Of a stretch of DNA of 64,000 nucleotides, positions 25,647 through 37,568 are shown in pieces. Positions within the stretch are counted from its first letter, which is position 1; every line of letters starts with the position of its first letter. The stretch is from Onchocerca lupi (Eukaryota > Nematoda > Chromadorea > Rhabditida > Onchocercidae): NCBI GenBank assembly GCA_028564675.1, contig JAOVVO010000012.1, positions 248,001 to 312,000 on the forward strand. Reading direction: 5' to 3'. Position numbers and translations under genes: made by a program. Below the pieces are notes generated by a model. The model did not search any database. It saw only the letters and a program-made list of their open reading frames with translations, and was not told where the DNA came from.

Positions 25647-28161
25647 TTTTTTCATGAATTTGTATAAATTCATATTGTGTATTTTTTTTTTTTTTTTTAG
25701 ACTTTTAGTTTACTGGGATGACTTGAATACATAATACTATGTACAAAGATAAGGTTTATTGGAAGAAATGGTGAAAGCTTCTCTAAAGTTTAGATCAGAT
25801 TAAATGATTAATATGAAATTTGAATCTGAGAGTAAGTAGTATTCTGCTATTATTCTACCAAGATAATTCAAGTTTTTTAACGGTCGACAATTTCGAAGAG
25901 CGTAGAAGAAAAGAGGTTGAAAATTTGAATTACAACTTATTTTTTCGTGCTATTTTCATTGAATTCTTTTTTTTTTTCATCCTTTTTAGTTTGATATCGT
26001 GAAGTCTTTCTCTATGCATTAAGTATGTGGATTTCCAGTCTAGATTTATTTGCTTATGGTTGATGTTTAGTAAGCAATCTTCTTTTAATTCAATTTCCAT
26101 CTTTTTTTTGGCTGCATCACCCATGTAATCAAATAGTTATTCTTTAATAAAATTATCAAGTTCAGTATCTGTTAAGTTTTAAATATCCTGGCATTATATG
26201 ACAATTCTATACAGTGTAATAGATTTGATTTTGATCAGTTTCGAGTAACAGATAATGGCAAAAAGTGGGAAATGATTAATTCGAGGAATTTTATTTTAAA
26301 AAAGTTGATCGACTGTTTGTTTAAAACATAAACTTAGGTTGGAAATGATATTATGGGCATCATATTCAGTGGGAAATCCAACCGTTTTCAGCAAATCTAT
26401 TGATGGTAGGGTTGTCGCTTCATATGATCAGTTGAAAAAATGCTGTCGACATTGTTCATTGATGTGCTTACAGAAATTTATGAAAGCATGAAGTTGTGTT
26501 TAGTTTAAAACGCTTAAAAAATTGCTGTGCATTTTGCGAGATGTATTGCATAAGTTTTTAGCTCAGCAGTGTCATGCTATTGACATAGGGAGGGTATGAC
26601 ATGTTCCAGTAAAATTCTTGCTGATCAAATAAACAAGTAAATAAATGAAATAAAAGTTACATCAATCCCACTAATCATCGAAATGTGTGACCGAAAAATG
26701 CATTTTGTGTCTTTTGAATGAAATGTTTTTTTAAAGATCCAGTTGCTATTTCTTGCAGATTGAACTAATTGATTGATATTTAATACTGCTTGCATCATAT
26801 CACACCTTTCTATGATTTATTGAAAAAGCAGCTATAAGTAATTCAATAAAAATCAACTTGAACTTGATTTACTTTCTCTTTGAACATTTAAATTATTTTA
26901 CTTCAAAATGAAATAAAAACTGGTGTAAAAAAATTCTATATTTTCACTTAAGATTCACGCTATTAATTCAATTGGGTATGCCGAGCAAAACAACGGGGAA
27001 TTATATTTTCCGTCTATATCTAATAGAATTATTTAGACTAAAAATTGAATCTAATAGTACTGATTGATAGTTCTGCAGTAATTATATTTTGAATTATTAT
27101 TAGAAACAAAAAGTTTTTTATTTTTTATTTTTTTTTTCTGAATTTTCGTAACCTTTTATTTTTGAAAATTTAAGTAGAAATGTTTTCTGATAATTGAGCT
27201 CGCTTTCCATTTCTAAGATTTCAGAAGGCAGAAAAAGACTGGAGGCAAATTTAGACTGAAGTTAAATAAAAAATAATGGCTGAATAGAAACATAGTCAGA
27301 ATTTGGTTATGGTCAACAATCACTCATTTCTTACACTCCGTCCATACCCTATTAGTTTAGGCACAGTTTTGCCAAAATTGAATAACTTGATCAAGATTAG
27401 GTTGGATATGAGAAAATAACGCCTCTTCTTTCCTTATGAGTATGTTTGATTTCTGTTTTTAAAAATTTGTTGCCTAAATTGGCGAAATAAAAAATTATCT
27501 TTTATTGTGTGCTAAAATTGTAAACTTTGAATAAAATTGTGCTATCTGAACATTGAGGATTTCATAATCTCGAATTTAATAATTTAAATTAAAAATTAAA
27601 TATTTTCATGTCTGAAAGCTATAAATGTCGAAATGATTATTGAACAATCATTTAATATTTATTATCGAACAAAATAGAAGTAAATGGATGATTTGAAGTA
27701 GTACATCTTTGAGATACAATAAATAGTGTTGAGAATTAATACAAACCAACATATGCGACCTGATATATTGGAGAGATAATGGCATACATCTCACAAAATG
27801 ATACAGAAGGCTGAGAGAAAGTAGCAGAAATATTTGTTTCATTCTATCAAACAAAATTTGCATACAAATTTGCAAAAAATAAGTCTATAAATGTTGAAAA
27901 TGAACAAAATTCGTCATTTAAAATGAGGCAATCTTTTTCTTCTGGCTCGGATGTGGAAGACAATGCACCGTAATTGGCTTCTTTTAATCTCGAATAACCA
28001 TCATTATTTTTTAGATTTTGGCAATTAACTGAGATCTTGGATCGAACTGAGCAGTAAGATGATATCATCATCGCCTTTGGATTCTTCTTATTTGTGGCGT
28101 AAGAGATTCTGATGAATCTTTAGCAACTTCAGGTTCAATTATATAAAAAATTGAATTTAAG
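25647..28161. other. Intergenic, no firmly supported gene
   Basis: 3' flank of the complex I gene and upstream DNA of the next gene. A minus-strand frame at 27847-28071 (tail containing GYSRLKEANYGALSSTSEPEE) has coding-like composition and an acceptor-like TGCTCAG before it, but no recognisable domain or partner exon. Confidence 0.5.
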
Positions 28162-28713
28162 GTCTGTTGATCAGTATCACACGTGGTTTCATTTGGTCGT
28201 ATCGGTACACGCTATTTCCGCGCTTAGCTTAAGCGTCTTTACAGTACTGGGTTATGTGGCCAATACCGTTCCGATGACTCTTGTTGTTTTGTTCATCTTC
28301 CAAATATTCATGGCTCTTCTTGGTCTTACAGCCATTGAACGAAATCGTCGAGGTCTGTTCATTATTTTCTAAAAATTAAAGTCAATATGCAATAGTTAAT
28401 TATGTTTTCCGTCAAACCAATCATCTGATTCACAAAGATTAACCGATTGTCTGATATTATCACATTTCGACTAACCGATCGTCTAATATATCATGACATA
28501 TCAATCTGATTACTGATCAACTGAGCCATACTTAAAGATTATCGTTCACTATACATAACTGTAAATGCCATAACTACGGCATCAGCGATTATTTGGTCAA
28601 TTTATCTTTTCATAAACATCAAGGAGCAGTCGATTTATATACCTGTGATACTTCTTATTATCGCGCTTCTTTCAGTTCGTTTTATCATGCTTGTGAAATT
28701 GTTGAATTCATAG
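28162..28713 (+). CDS. Unrecognised four-helix membrane protein, 5' end unresolved
   Basis: Two exons, 28162-28352 and 28538-28713, join in phase 1 (codon GAT across the junction) to give about 121 residues. Four hydrophobic segments are visible: HLVVSVHAISALSLSVFTVL, TLVVLFIFQIFMALLGLTAI, then in exon 2 YITVNAITTASAIIWSIYLF and YIPVILLIIALLSVRFIMLV. The charged link ERNRRDYR between helices 2 and 3 is probably cytosolic. Topology resembles small tetraspan proteins, but I see no Cys motif of tetraspanins and no family signature. There is no ATG before helix 1; the first exon begins after an acceptor (TTTAAG) at 28161. A candidate upstream exon starts at ATG 28059 (MISSSPLDSS), but its best donor (28099) gives the wrong phase, and only a weaker donor at 28094 fits. 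The gene is probably real, function unknown. Confidence 0.55.
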
Positions 28714-29340
28714 TTGATATTTAAATCGATAGACCTAATGCCTATGTAATCTACTCGTTTACTCTTGACCTGAGAAGGATTTCTTAAAAACTTCTTTGTA
28801 TTTCAAAATATGTTATTCCTTCAGAATTTATTTAGATCTTTAATGAAAGCCATAGATATAGAATCATTGAAACTACATTGATTATTTTTAAATAGCTTTT
28901 TATTTTGCTAATTTCTTTTTCATTTAGTAAATTTCTAGATTTGTATGCATGAAATTAAAATATAGAAATGTGAACATAGAAATGAAAAAACAGTGTATGT
29001 TATGTTGTATATTAAGGTAACTTTATTTTAAGCTGCTTGCAACAGTTCTGCTGATAATTTGTGCTGATAAAAAAATACCGCAATTTCTTGAAAAAATGAT
29101 ATGTCTGGATATTATAAGCGTTTTTCCTTTTTTTAAATTGTTGCGTGGCACTAACAGGATAACGAAAACGGCAAACTTGAAAAGTGAATTTTTTGAAATT
29201 AACCCGATTGATTGTATTTGAAATTACGAATTTAACTGAACTTTATTTTTCGTTAATTTTTCGATCACTTCATTATATATTATATTAAGGATATAATTAT
29301 AGTTCGATAAAAATTGACATAATTGGGTAACAGGAAAGCG
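28714..29340. other. Intergenic gap, nothing seen
   Basis: About 620 bases of AT-rich DNA between two same-strand genes. It ends in an acceptor (GGGTAACAG, at 29333) seven bases before the next ATG. Confidence 0.5.
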
Positions 29341-30448
29341 ATGAAGCTTTCATTAATAGAAAAAAATCATCATGTAATAGGTTGTTCTCTAATCTCTAAT
29401 TATTTATTCGTCTGTAAAAAATTATTTGAAGATACGCAATTAGTAGAAACGAAGGAAGTGAACTCCAATAGATCACTGAGTGGCTCGATAAGATCCGTTA
29501 AAGTGAGCAATTGCAATTACAAACTGTTAAATATCCAATAACTTAAGAAGTAAAGCAGCTGAAGATCGTAATTTAATCAAGATATATCTTTCAGAAATAA
29601 ATTTCTATTTTCAGTCACATGACCAAGAAAAGGACAGCTCAGGATTAAAAACTGGCATTAGCGTAACTGAAAGCGTGCAACAACATACAAATATATCAGA
29701 AACAAAATGCGACGAAGGCGCCGAAGGATTACGGATAGCAGCTGGATCAGAAGGAGATGCTGGTAAGGATTCACGTGACTTCAGTGGAGAAAGTGCTCGC
29801 TGTATTGAATTTGGATTTAGTAGGCAATGCATGAGATTAGACAAAATAAGTAAAATTATCGTTTTTGACGATTTAGATTGATAATGGAGTGAGTAGTTGA
29901 CTGAGTAATGTGGATTAAGATCAGCTTTTTCAGCGGTAGCCACAATGGAAACAATCGGATTGGAAGAAACAAGTGAAACGAAAAACAATACTGCGTTGCC
30001 ATACGTGAAGCACGCATCAGAGGTACTTCATCTTTTTGTAATATGCGTGTGATTGCATAAACCGAAATCTAATAATCCTTTCAGGAACACTGTTTTATTA
30101 CTGATAGTAACTGGCGTGAATTTTATTCAGTACCAATCTTGAATGCATGTAATGTTGCTCTATGCTCATCTGGTCGAACTGGTCGTTGTCGTTTGCGTAA
30201 CAAACTATTCATCAAAAAGTGTCACAACAAGAAGTAAGCTTTCTGACTTATTAAGAGAATAATCTTCGGTTAGCTTGACTGAGCAAATATGGATGTTCAA
30301 ACTTTCTTCAAATCTTCAAATTTTTTTTTTTTGTTAAATTTCCCTACATTCCAGGAAGAAGTTATGCAAAATTATTCCAAAATTTTCTCCACTGGAAATG
30401 AATATATTCGACCGCTGCCCGCAGAATAATGTTGACAGCAAAATTTGA
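29341..30448 (+). CDS. Unrecognised Cys- and Lys/Arg-rich protein, 5 exons
   Basis: Exons 29341-29502, 29615-29762, 29934-30022, 30085-30233 and 30355-30448 sum to 642 bases (213 residues) with matching phases, and every intron has a GT...CAG border. I do not recognise the family. Residues 1-54 (MKLSLIEKNHHVIGCSLISN...) have no clear signal peptide. Residues about 55-134 are acidic and Ser/Thr/Gly-rich (EGAEGLRIAAGSEGDA). The C-terminal part has the densest pattern: NACNVALCSSGRTGRCRLR, FIKKCHNKKKLC, then FDRCPQNN, a Cys/basic region that could bind metal or form disulfides. The ATG is seven bases behind an orphan acceptor, suggesting trans-splicing. It lies between the four-helix gene and DBF4 on the same strand. 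An alternative last exon is listed separately. Good splice consistency makes it a probable gene; function cannot be inferred. Confidence 0.6.
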
Positions 30449-30561
30449 AAAAGTAATTCAGTCAACACTGACATTTAATCAGTTACAGCATTTCTGTTCT
30501 CGTCATATGATTAACCATGGTTTCTTTTCTTTTCTTTTTCCTACGTCTCATTTGATTTCAG

Positions 30562-30876
30562 GACAAAAATTGTGCAGAAGGGCCGATTTCAAAGAGTAGC
30601 TGTCTTCTTGACTTATGAATATCTTCAGATTCCTTCTAATGCAATTGTTTTGCGTATTTTTCATGTTATTTCAAAACATAAAATGATTAAGTTGTTTCTA
30701 TCCTCCTTGCCGACATTTTGCAACGATAGGAAGAAAGAAGAAAGTGAAAGAATTTCGCTCAAAATACAAAAGAGAGAAAAGAAAATAAAACATCTGACTG
30801 AAACCGTCAAAGAGCAAAATAATTACAACTGGAAATACTACCATTCTCTACTTGCTGGGACGATATTTTCGTAGTG
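30562..30876 (+). CDS. Possible alternative last exon of the 29341 gene
   Basis: An open exon after a good acceptor (TTTGATTTCAG ending at 30561), closing with TAG at 30874-30876. It enters in the same phase as exon 5 of the preceding gene, so exon 4 (ending 30233) could splice to either. The 104 residues it would add begin TKIVQKGRFQRVAVFLTYEY and end in a strongly charged, helix-forming stretch (RKKEESERISLKIQKREKK), quite unlike the short exon-5 tail. Alternatively it may be 3' untranslated sequence with a chance frame. Confidence 0.4.
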
Positions 30877-31438
30877 GCAAGTCAATGTTACCCAAAGATA
30901 TGTCAAAAGTGTGAGGCGGTTTGATTACCGAAAAATTATATTTTAGACAGGTTGGGGTTTTGCGGTCTGTCGGCTGGTATCGGGACATGGATAAGTTGGA
31001 GATTTTGTATAAGGTAGTGGTATTAAATTCTATTGAGGTGTTTGGGATGAAAGTTCACTCTGGTATTATTAGGATTGAGTATTATTAGAGAAATTTTGGT
31101 TTAATTTTATTAAATCAAACAATTTTTTAATACGGTATGACGAACAAAAATGATAATGGCTTTAACTGTACTATCTCACTCTTATTTATTTAGCTAATTA
31201 TATAACTCATTTAGTTCATCTCATTTTGACTCCTCTATATTTCTATTTGGTTTATTTGAGTTCAGTTCAGTCATTTAATTTAAGCCTAATTACTTCGTTT
31301 TACTTTAATTTTTTGCCATCTTGCCGATATTAATTAATAGCATACATTTAAGTATTTTTCGGTTTATTATGAATGATTTTCAAATTGAGTTTTCTTTCCA
31401 GAATTAACTTTATTGGTAATGCTCTACTGGTAGAAGAA

Positions 31439-32385
31439 ATGGCGGACAATACCACTGCTCAGGCATCAACGTCACTCTCTTTCTTTAGTGATAGCTTCAT
31501 CATAAAACGAGGCAAAAAGCCGCTCCGTTCAATGGAATTCATTTTAGATTTAGAAGATGAAAATAGTCGTTTGCAGCTTGAGGTTCTTTTAATTGTTTTA
31601 TAAATAATGTAGTAAAGAGAAATGACATGACTACAGCTTATCACTTTTTTATATGATCTAATTGTACTTTTGAGAAAGCTCTCTTTCTGTGGTGCAATGA
31701 ATGTGAAAGATTTTACTTAAATTTCAAAATTTTTCATTTAGAATGCAACAAAATTTAGTTATAGAAGGACATCAATGTGCTTGGTGGGAAAGTTCTGGAA
31801 TCGCTTGATGATGATGGTAAAAAACCTTTTTGTATTGTTACCGATCATCCACATGCGCGTTACCTGGAAAAGGTCACAAAAACGAGAAAAGTTACACCCG
31901 AAGTAAGCAGCATTTTATTATCAACACTTAGAAATACTTAATTTATGATTTCTCGTTTTTAAAGATTTGCCTCTTTTATAGGCATTGGAATCACTGCTGT
32001 TTTTCATTAAGATTTTATATAAATTTAATGGCCTTGCTTTGTTTGCATTAATGATAAATTGTATTGTTTTTCGAGTTGTTAAACTTCATGAAAATGAGCA
32101 TGTGATTTCATGGTAAAATTGTTAATCTTTATGTTTGTGCTTTCCAGCACTGCAGTGCTTTGCCAGTATTGCTTCGAGTTGCTGTACAAAATGATGTTCG
32201 TGTTCGAAGTTATACTTCTTTCCTTCAAATCTTATCAAATGTGAAAAACCGAATTAAGCTGAACCAGAATGCGAAATTGGCGCCTATAAAACCGAAACTG
32301 GAAAAACAGGTATATTATACTAGAAGCAAATATTTTTGCATGTTTCCTAGAAATTGGAAGTAGCGAGTATTTTTTGACTCTTTGC

Positions 32386-32425
<40 letters not shown>

Positions 32426-33948
32426 AAAAGATTAAACGTATCATTCATTGTATTCAGATATCCTGAAGTCCTAAAAAAATAGGGATAAGCCGTGAAACAA
32501 AAATAATATTATCCCAAATCGTTTCATTTAATCCATGTAAATGTTGAAATGTACATTTTTAAAAGTTTTGATCTTTGGCAGACACCATCTGATTTTCGTC
32601 TATGATTCGATACTGGCCAATCATTGTTTTTTTCATACCAAAAGGAATAAAACATAAAGCATGCATCCTAAATGAAAAGGCGAGGAAGATAAGGGGAATA
32701 TAGAGTTTCAGTTGCTGAAATTCGTTTTTATAGTTTTTATATTATAAATACATACTATTACATTCATATGAAAAAATAAATCTGTGTAAAAAATAATAAA
32801 GGTCAAAGATCTATTTGGAAAAAGTTAATAATAATAATAGAGAGATTATTTACTAATGCATATATTTTCATCATATTCCATTAAATTCTTGAATCATAAC
32901 TTCATCAAATATCAGAATAGTTTGACCTAATTCGTTCTACTGTTTTCATTTTACAGAAAAGCATGCGCAAATTAACACCACCATTCATCAAATTTGAAGA
33001 TAACAATCTCCAGTATGCTCCTTCCTGGAAGGAATACGGAATACCTTCTAATTTTCGGCCTATTTATGTTGGTGAAGCAGCTGGGAGGTCGATATTTCAC
33101 AAAGCTTCTCCAGAATTCTTAAAGCGAAAGTACTGTGTTTGTATTGATTATAAATTTAAATTCCAAATTTTAACCTCTTTTTTAAATTATATTGTAGTCA
33201 TTTACTTTAAGAAGCTATCCAATAAAGGGAAAACGATGGAATGGACATATAAATTGGGCATGATTTTTACTTCTATTTTTCGATAGTTTTATTAATTCCG
33301 CTTCTTTTATTGTCTTGTTGCTTTAGGGAATTGTATATCTTGCATTACAAACTGATGAATAGTTCAAATCTTTTCAGGAAGGAAACGAAAATTTCGAAAC
33401 CTCGGGCAAAAAGTCGAGTTGGACCTGGATTCTGTGATATTTGTACACGTGATTGCCAAGATTTGCAGCTGGTTCGTTTGTTTCGATTTCCTTTTCTCTC
33501 AATTTTTCCTGGAAATATTTTCATCATTTTCTTCATCGTACCATGAAAGTTTGGATGTTTAATCTGTCCTTATTGGATAATTGAAGCAATTACTTTATAG
33601 GCTAATAAGATGTATTATGAATATTATGAATAATCTAAAAAAATGAAATTTGATTTGACGATTGAAATTCTCTGTTTGCGATCAAATGCAATAAACTATT
33701 AGAAGCTCAGGTCTCAAATATTCTAATTTCAGCATTTTTCATGCAAAGAGCATCAGACACGTATTAATACGCCCGGTTTTTACGATGAGGTTGATGCACT
33801 GTGCGGTTCATTTGTAAAAGAAATCGTGGTACCGAATAAAAGGCTTCGGAAACGATTGACACCCGAACCGCTTTCGCTGCCATCTAGTCACTTTGCTGAC
33901 TCTACACTTCCTCTTTTCCATACATCTGGTAGTAGTGTTGAGATTTAA
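31439..33948 (+). CDS. dbf-4: DBF4-type regulatory subunit of CDC7 kinase, complete, 6 exons
   Basis: DBF4 binds and activates CDC7 kinase in the nucleus, which phosphorylates MCM helicase to fire replication origins. Exons 31439-31582, 31765-31902, 32148-32309, 32957-33129, 33378-33471 and 33733-33948 sum to 927 bases, 308 residues. Three expected motifs appear in order. An N-motif/BRCT-like region lies at about residues 23-130 (GKKPLRSMEFILDLEDE, INVLGGKVLESL, FCIVTDHPHARYL). Motif M is at about 156-175 (PPFIKFEDNNLQYAPSWKEY). The Dbf4-type zinc finger has C225, C228, H238 and H244, spacing C-x2-C-x9-H-x5-H as in animal DBF4. The protein is short for the family, lacking a long C-terminal tail. 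It follows a TTTCTTTCCAG acceptor at 31401, with the frame open back to it, so the start could be earlier or trans-spliced. The symbol follows usual nematode naming. Confidence 0.9.
32394..32423. repeat. Poly(A) tract in DBF4 intron 3
   Basis: About 30 uninterrupted A in the long third intron of the DBF4 gene. No retrotransposed sequence was recognised next to it. Confidence 0.75.
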
Positions 33949-36900
33949 ACGGGTTATTTACCAATATATTCAGGACTTTTTCTTAAGATTCTAATGTCAC
34001 TGTTATTTTATCCGTTTCACATCTTCCATAAATCAAGTAAAAATTTGATTACAGTTTTGCAAATTTTCGGCAAAAATTTCTCGTGCATTTCGAAGTAAGC
34101 ATCTTGAATACTATTTAATTTTTATCAATTTTTATTATATACGCTTTTGTTCTTCATATAGTTCAAAAAATTAGAATTTTTCCATTTTTTTTTTTAAATA
34201 AGTTATTGTTATCATGTTATGCCTAGTAAAATTATTGATGTGTTTAACTTTCATATATTGTTATTCACTTAATCGATCAGGAAGCAAAATCCTATTACCC
34301 TCTTTCTATTTCAAGTTTTTGCATCTCATTTCTTCATTTTCCTTTCTCCTCTCTCTCTCTCCCTCTCTCTCTCTCTCTCTTCCTTCGAATTCCTAAGGTG
34401 CTTCTTGTTAATGTAACTTTTCTTTATGCGTACCTTTAATATACGTACAAATGATTATGCCTTCCTGATCTTGAATCTTCTTTACGTACAATATTCTTCA
34501 ATTTCTGATCATTATTTTACAGAATTGTTCTTTTATTCGGAACATCTAGTTCTATTGTTTTGTGACAATAACAGGATAACCTATTCAATCTCAGTAGGCG
34601 TAATTGGAAACCGATTTTATGAGGCTATTTAGTAAATGCCTCTAGCGTCACAGTAATTAGTTGATTTGTATGTTACATTTTAAAATACTTTTCGTAAAGT
34701 AGCTGGCGAAGATTGTTAGTATAATAGGTGTTGCTCAAAACTGCAACTTAACGAAATGCGAAGTGGTCGTTAGTCAGGACCAACAGCTGAATCCGTAAGC
34801 GAGGACTTTCCAATTCTCACTTATTCCATGGATTTAGAGTAAAGTTTTGTCGCATTGCTGTCAAATGACTTATTAGAATCCGTCTAATTCCTATCACGCT
34901 TGGAAAAGCATCTTAGCGACCATTAATATTGAAGCGGTCCATAAATCACAATATACTATCAGCGAAATTGGGCAAGATTTTATGACAAAGCATTATGTCC
35001 ATGTTTCCGTTTATCTTAACTAGATGGATTAATTTATGAAATTCTATTGACAAAGAATGTAACAAAGGTTTGGAAGATGTAGTGAACATTCTAAATTTAC
35101 TATTCAGTTCATTTGCTGTCAACTATTAATGATGATCAAATAGAACTGACTCATTTATTCGGACTGCAAATCGATGTGAACATCAACAACGTATTACGGT
35201 AAAATGATACATATAAATACTGGAAGGATTGAAGATGATATGCGTTTAAAAGAATGGGTTGTTCGATTCAAGTATATCTCCTTGTTAAAAATTCAGTCTG
35301 GAAAATGTCAAAACGGCATGCTGAACAATGAATTTAAGAACAAACAAGTGCTTTGATTGTTTGGTGCTCGGGACCGGTATTTCATCGACATATTATTTAT
35401 GAATAATCTAGGATATGGATGAACCTGTACAAAACAATACAAAGAATGTAAATTTCGTTCTCAAGAAAATATAAAGTTTTACGATAGTTCGGTCGAAGAT
35501 GTTTGAGAATCTGAACTGAAGCTAAAAGAACCAGATATCAACATAAAATTGATAATTTTATATAGTTGAAGTGGAAATATAACTTGTAATCATTTGGAAG
35601 AGGAAATGGAATTCGAATACTAAACACAACTTAGATTAGCGTTAGTGAGACAGAAGTGGCATGAATAAATGAACAACAATATAAGAGGGAAAACATACAT
35701 TTTATACCTTTTCAGGATTTAACATCCAGCATAACAAGACACATGATAGTGCAGAAAACTGCAGCGTAGAGTGAAAAATGGGACAGAAAAGAGGCATGTA
35801 AATGAATTGGATAATAGATGTCAATACATGAGCGAACATGGACATTAATTTAAAACCAAATTCATTCATGCAAAGAAGGCATTTTCAAAACGTTCATAAC
35901 AAAAAAAAAAAATAAGCATTTGAGTAGTAAAAATTCAACAATCAAGGATACAATATAGTTATTCCGCTAACAACAACAAGCTTAAAATTGCCTAAGCAAA
36001 TAAGAATTTGTGGAAAAAAGGATATTAAATGAATAAAAACTAATAAAGATCTGATTAACAAATTAACAGAAATTAGTAAATATATAGATGATAAGCCAAT
36101 ACGCAATGATGAACATATAGATACAAAGCAAACAATATTGACAAATCGTCAATGAAAAACGAAGCATTGTCGAATTTGTGTAAGCAAGTGATAAGTCAAA
36201 GCACATCTATGAACTATTCATTAGCAATAATTTGATAATAACAAATAATAAGTAACAAAAATGTTGTCCCAAACTTTTTAAACTTTCACTATTTCATGGA
36301 ATTAAAGATTTAAGTCATAACAATAATTAACATCAGAACGCTTCACAAATTGAGAGATGGAGCTTTCAGAATATTTTTATTTCAGTAAATGCCTGAGTAG
36401 CAAGTGAGGAATCTGGGAGCCCTGGAATGGTAAAAATTGGAGGACTAAAATAACAGTTGAAACTTGAAGTCTGAGGTTTATGAAGCTAAAATGTTGACTG
36501 GATTTTGTCTCCCATTTAAGGACTAATTGTAAGCGGAAATTTAAACAACTCATTTCAGATTTCTCAAGATTTTTGAAAATGATGTCCCAAAAGAATCAAA
36601 TTAATCTTACAGTGTAAATTCCACCCTTTAAAGCAGAAAAAGATTAAAAAAAAGTTTCAAAAATATTAAAGCATAACTGCATAGGACCAAGACTTTTGAA
36701 CAAAAAAAAAAAGTTATTTACAAGAGCTGAGGATGATGGATATAATACAAGCACTGATGTTCCCTAAAATAACTGAGATCAGATGTGCTGTTCATACCAG
36801 TAAGATGTTATTAAATAATCAGCAACGCCATCAATAACTGGTAATAATGAACAATACAATCTTTATTATAATGCGTACAGGCCTCATCAAAATACTTCCT

Positions 36901-37568
36901 ATCATATGATTTCTGATAATTATTGGTATGCAATGATTCCATATAAAACACAGTTATTTGCAACATGGAACTATGGAAACTCAGATCTTGATGATACCAT
37001 GCTACACATAAATAATGATACAAAATCTCGAAAGAGAAGTCCTTTACCAGATTTATTTCTGATAAACTAGGAACAAAAACATACCAATAACCTTTGACTT
37101 CATGGCTATGTGAAATAGCTTCTGGAATTTACACAAATCAATTTATTCAAATAAAGATAGAAAGATAAGAACACAAAATTCAACAGAACTGAATGATAAT
37201 CGATTTCAAGACATCATGGATACTTTTGCTGTTTTAAATCCAGATAATGAAACACATATTAAGCATTCCATAATTAAAATTATTTTAATATTGAGAACAT
37301 AATTCGAAAAACCAAAATAGCTCTAACATTTGCTCCAAAGAAAAATCAGATGCCAATCATTTAACCATTCATTAATTTAGCCTATTGATCAAGATTTTGG
37401 CGGAATTGGATGGATATCATCTTACAGTCCGATATGCTGTGTCGAGAGCAAAGAACCATAACTAGTTGACATACGAAACGGATCATTTTCGATTTGTTAT
37501 CTCTGGAGTTCCTGACGTATCCATACTTGTTTAGATCAAAGAACTTAGATCATCCATAATTTTGTTCG
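33949..37568. other. Intergenic between convergent genes, no intact gene
   Basis: This separates DBF4 (+) from the BAZ2 gene (-), which converge. It contains a CT-repeat and many short frames. From about 34740 to 35700 the DNA is less T-rich and reads like broken protein-coding sequence (short frames interrupted by stops), but I could not match it to a transposase, reverse transcriptase or bacterial gene. Confidence 0.5.
34347..34380. repeat. (CT)n microsatellite
   Basis: A dinucleotide run of about 34 bases, broken once by CCC. Confidence 0.85.

Noticed and set aside
27847..28071. Minus-strand frame with a coding-like tail
   Set aside because: No partner exon or recognisable domain. It overlaps the possible 5' exon of the plus-strand four-helix gene.
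35250..35280. tRNA B-box-like TTGTTCGATTC
   Set aside because: There is no matching A-box at the right distance and no cloverleaf could be formed by eye.
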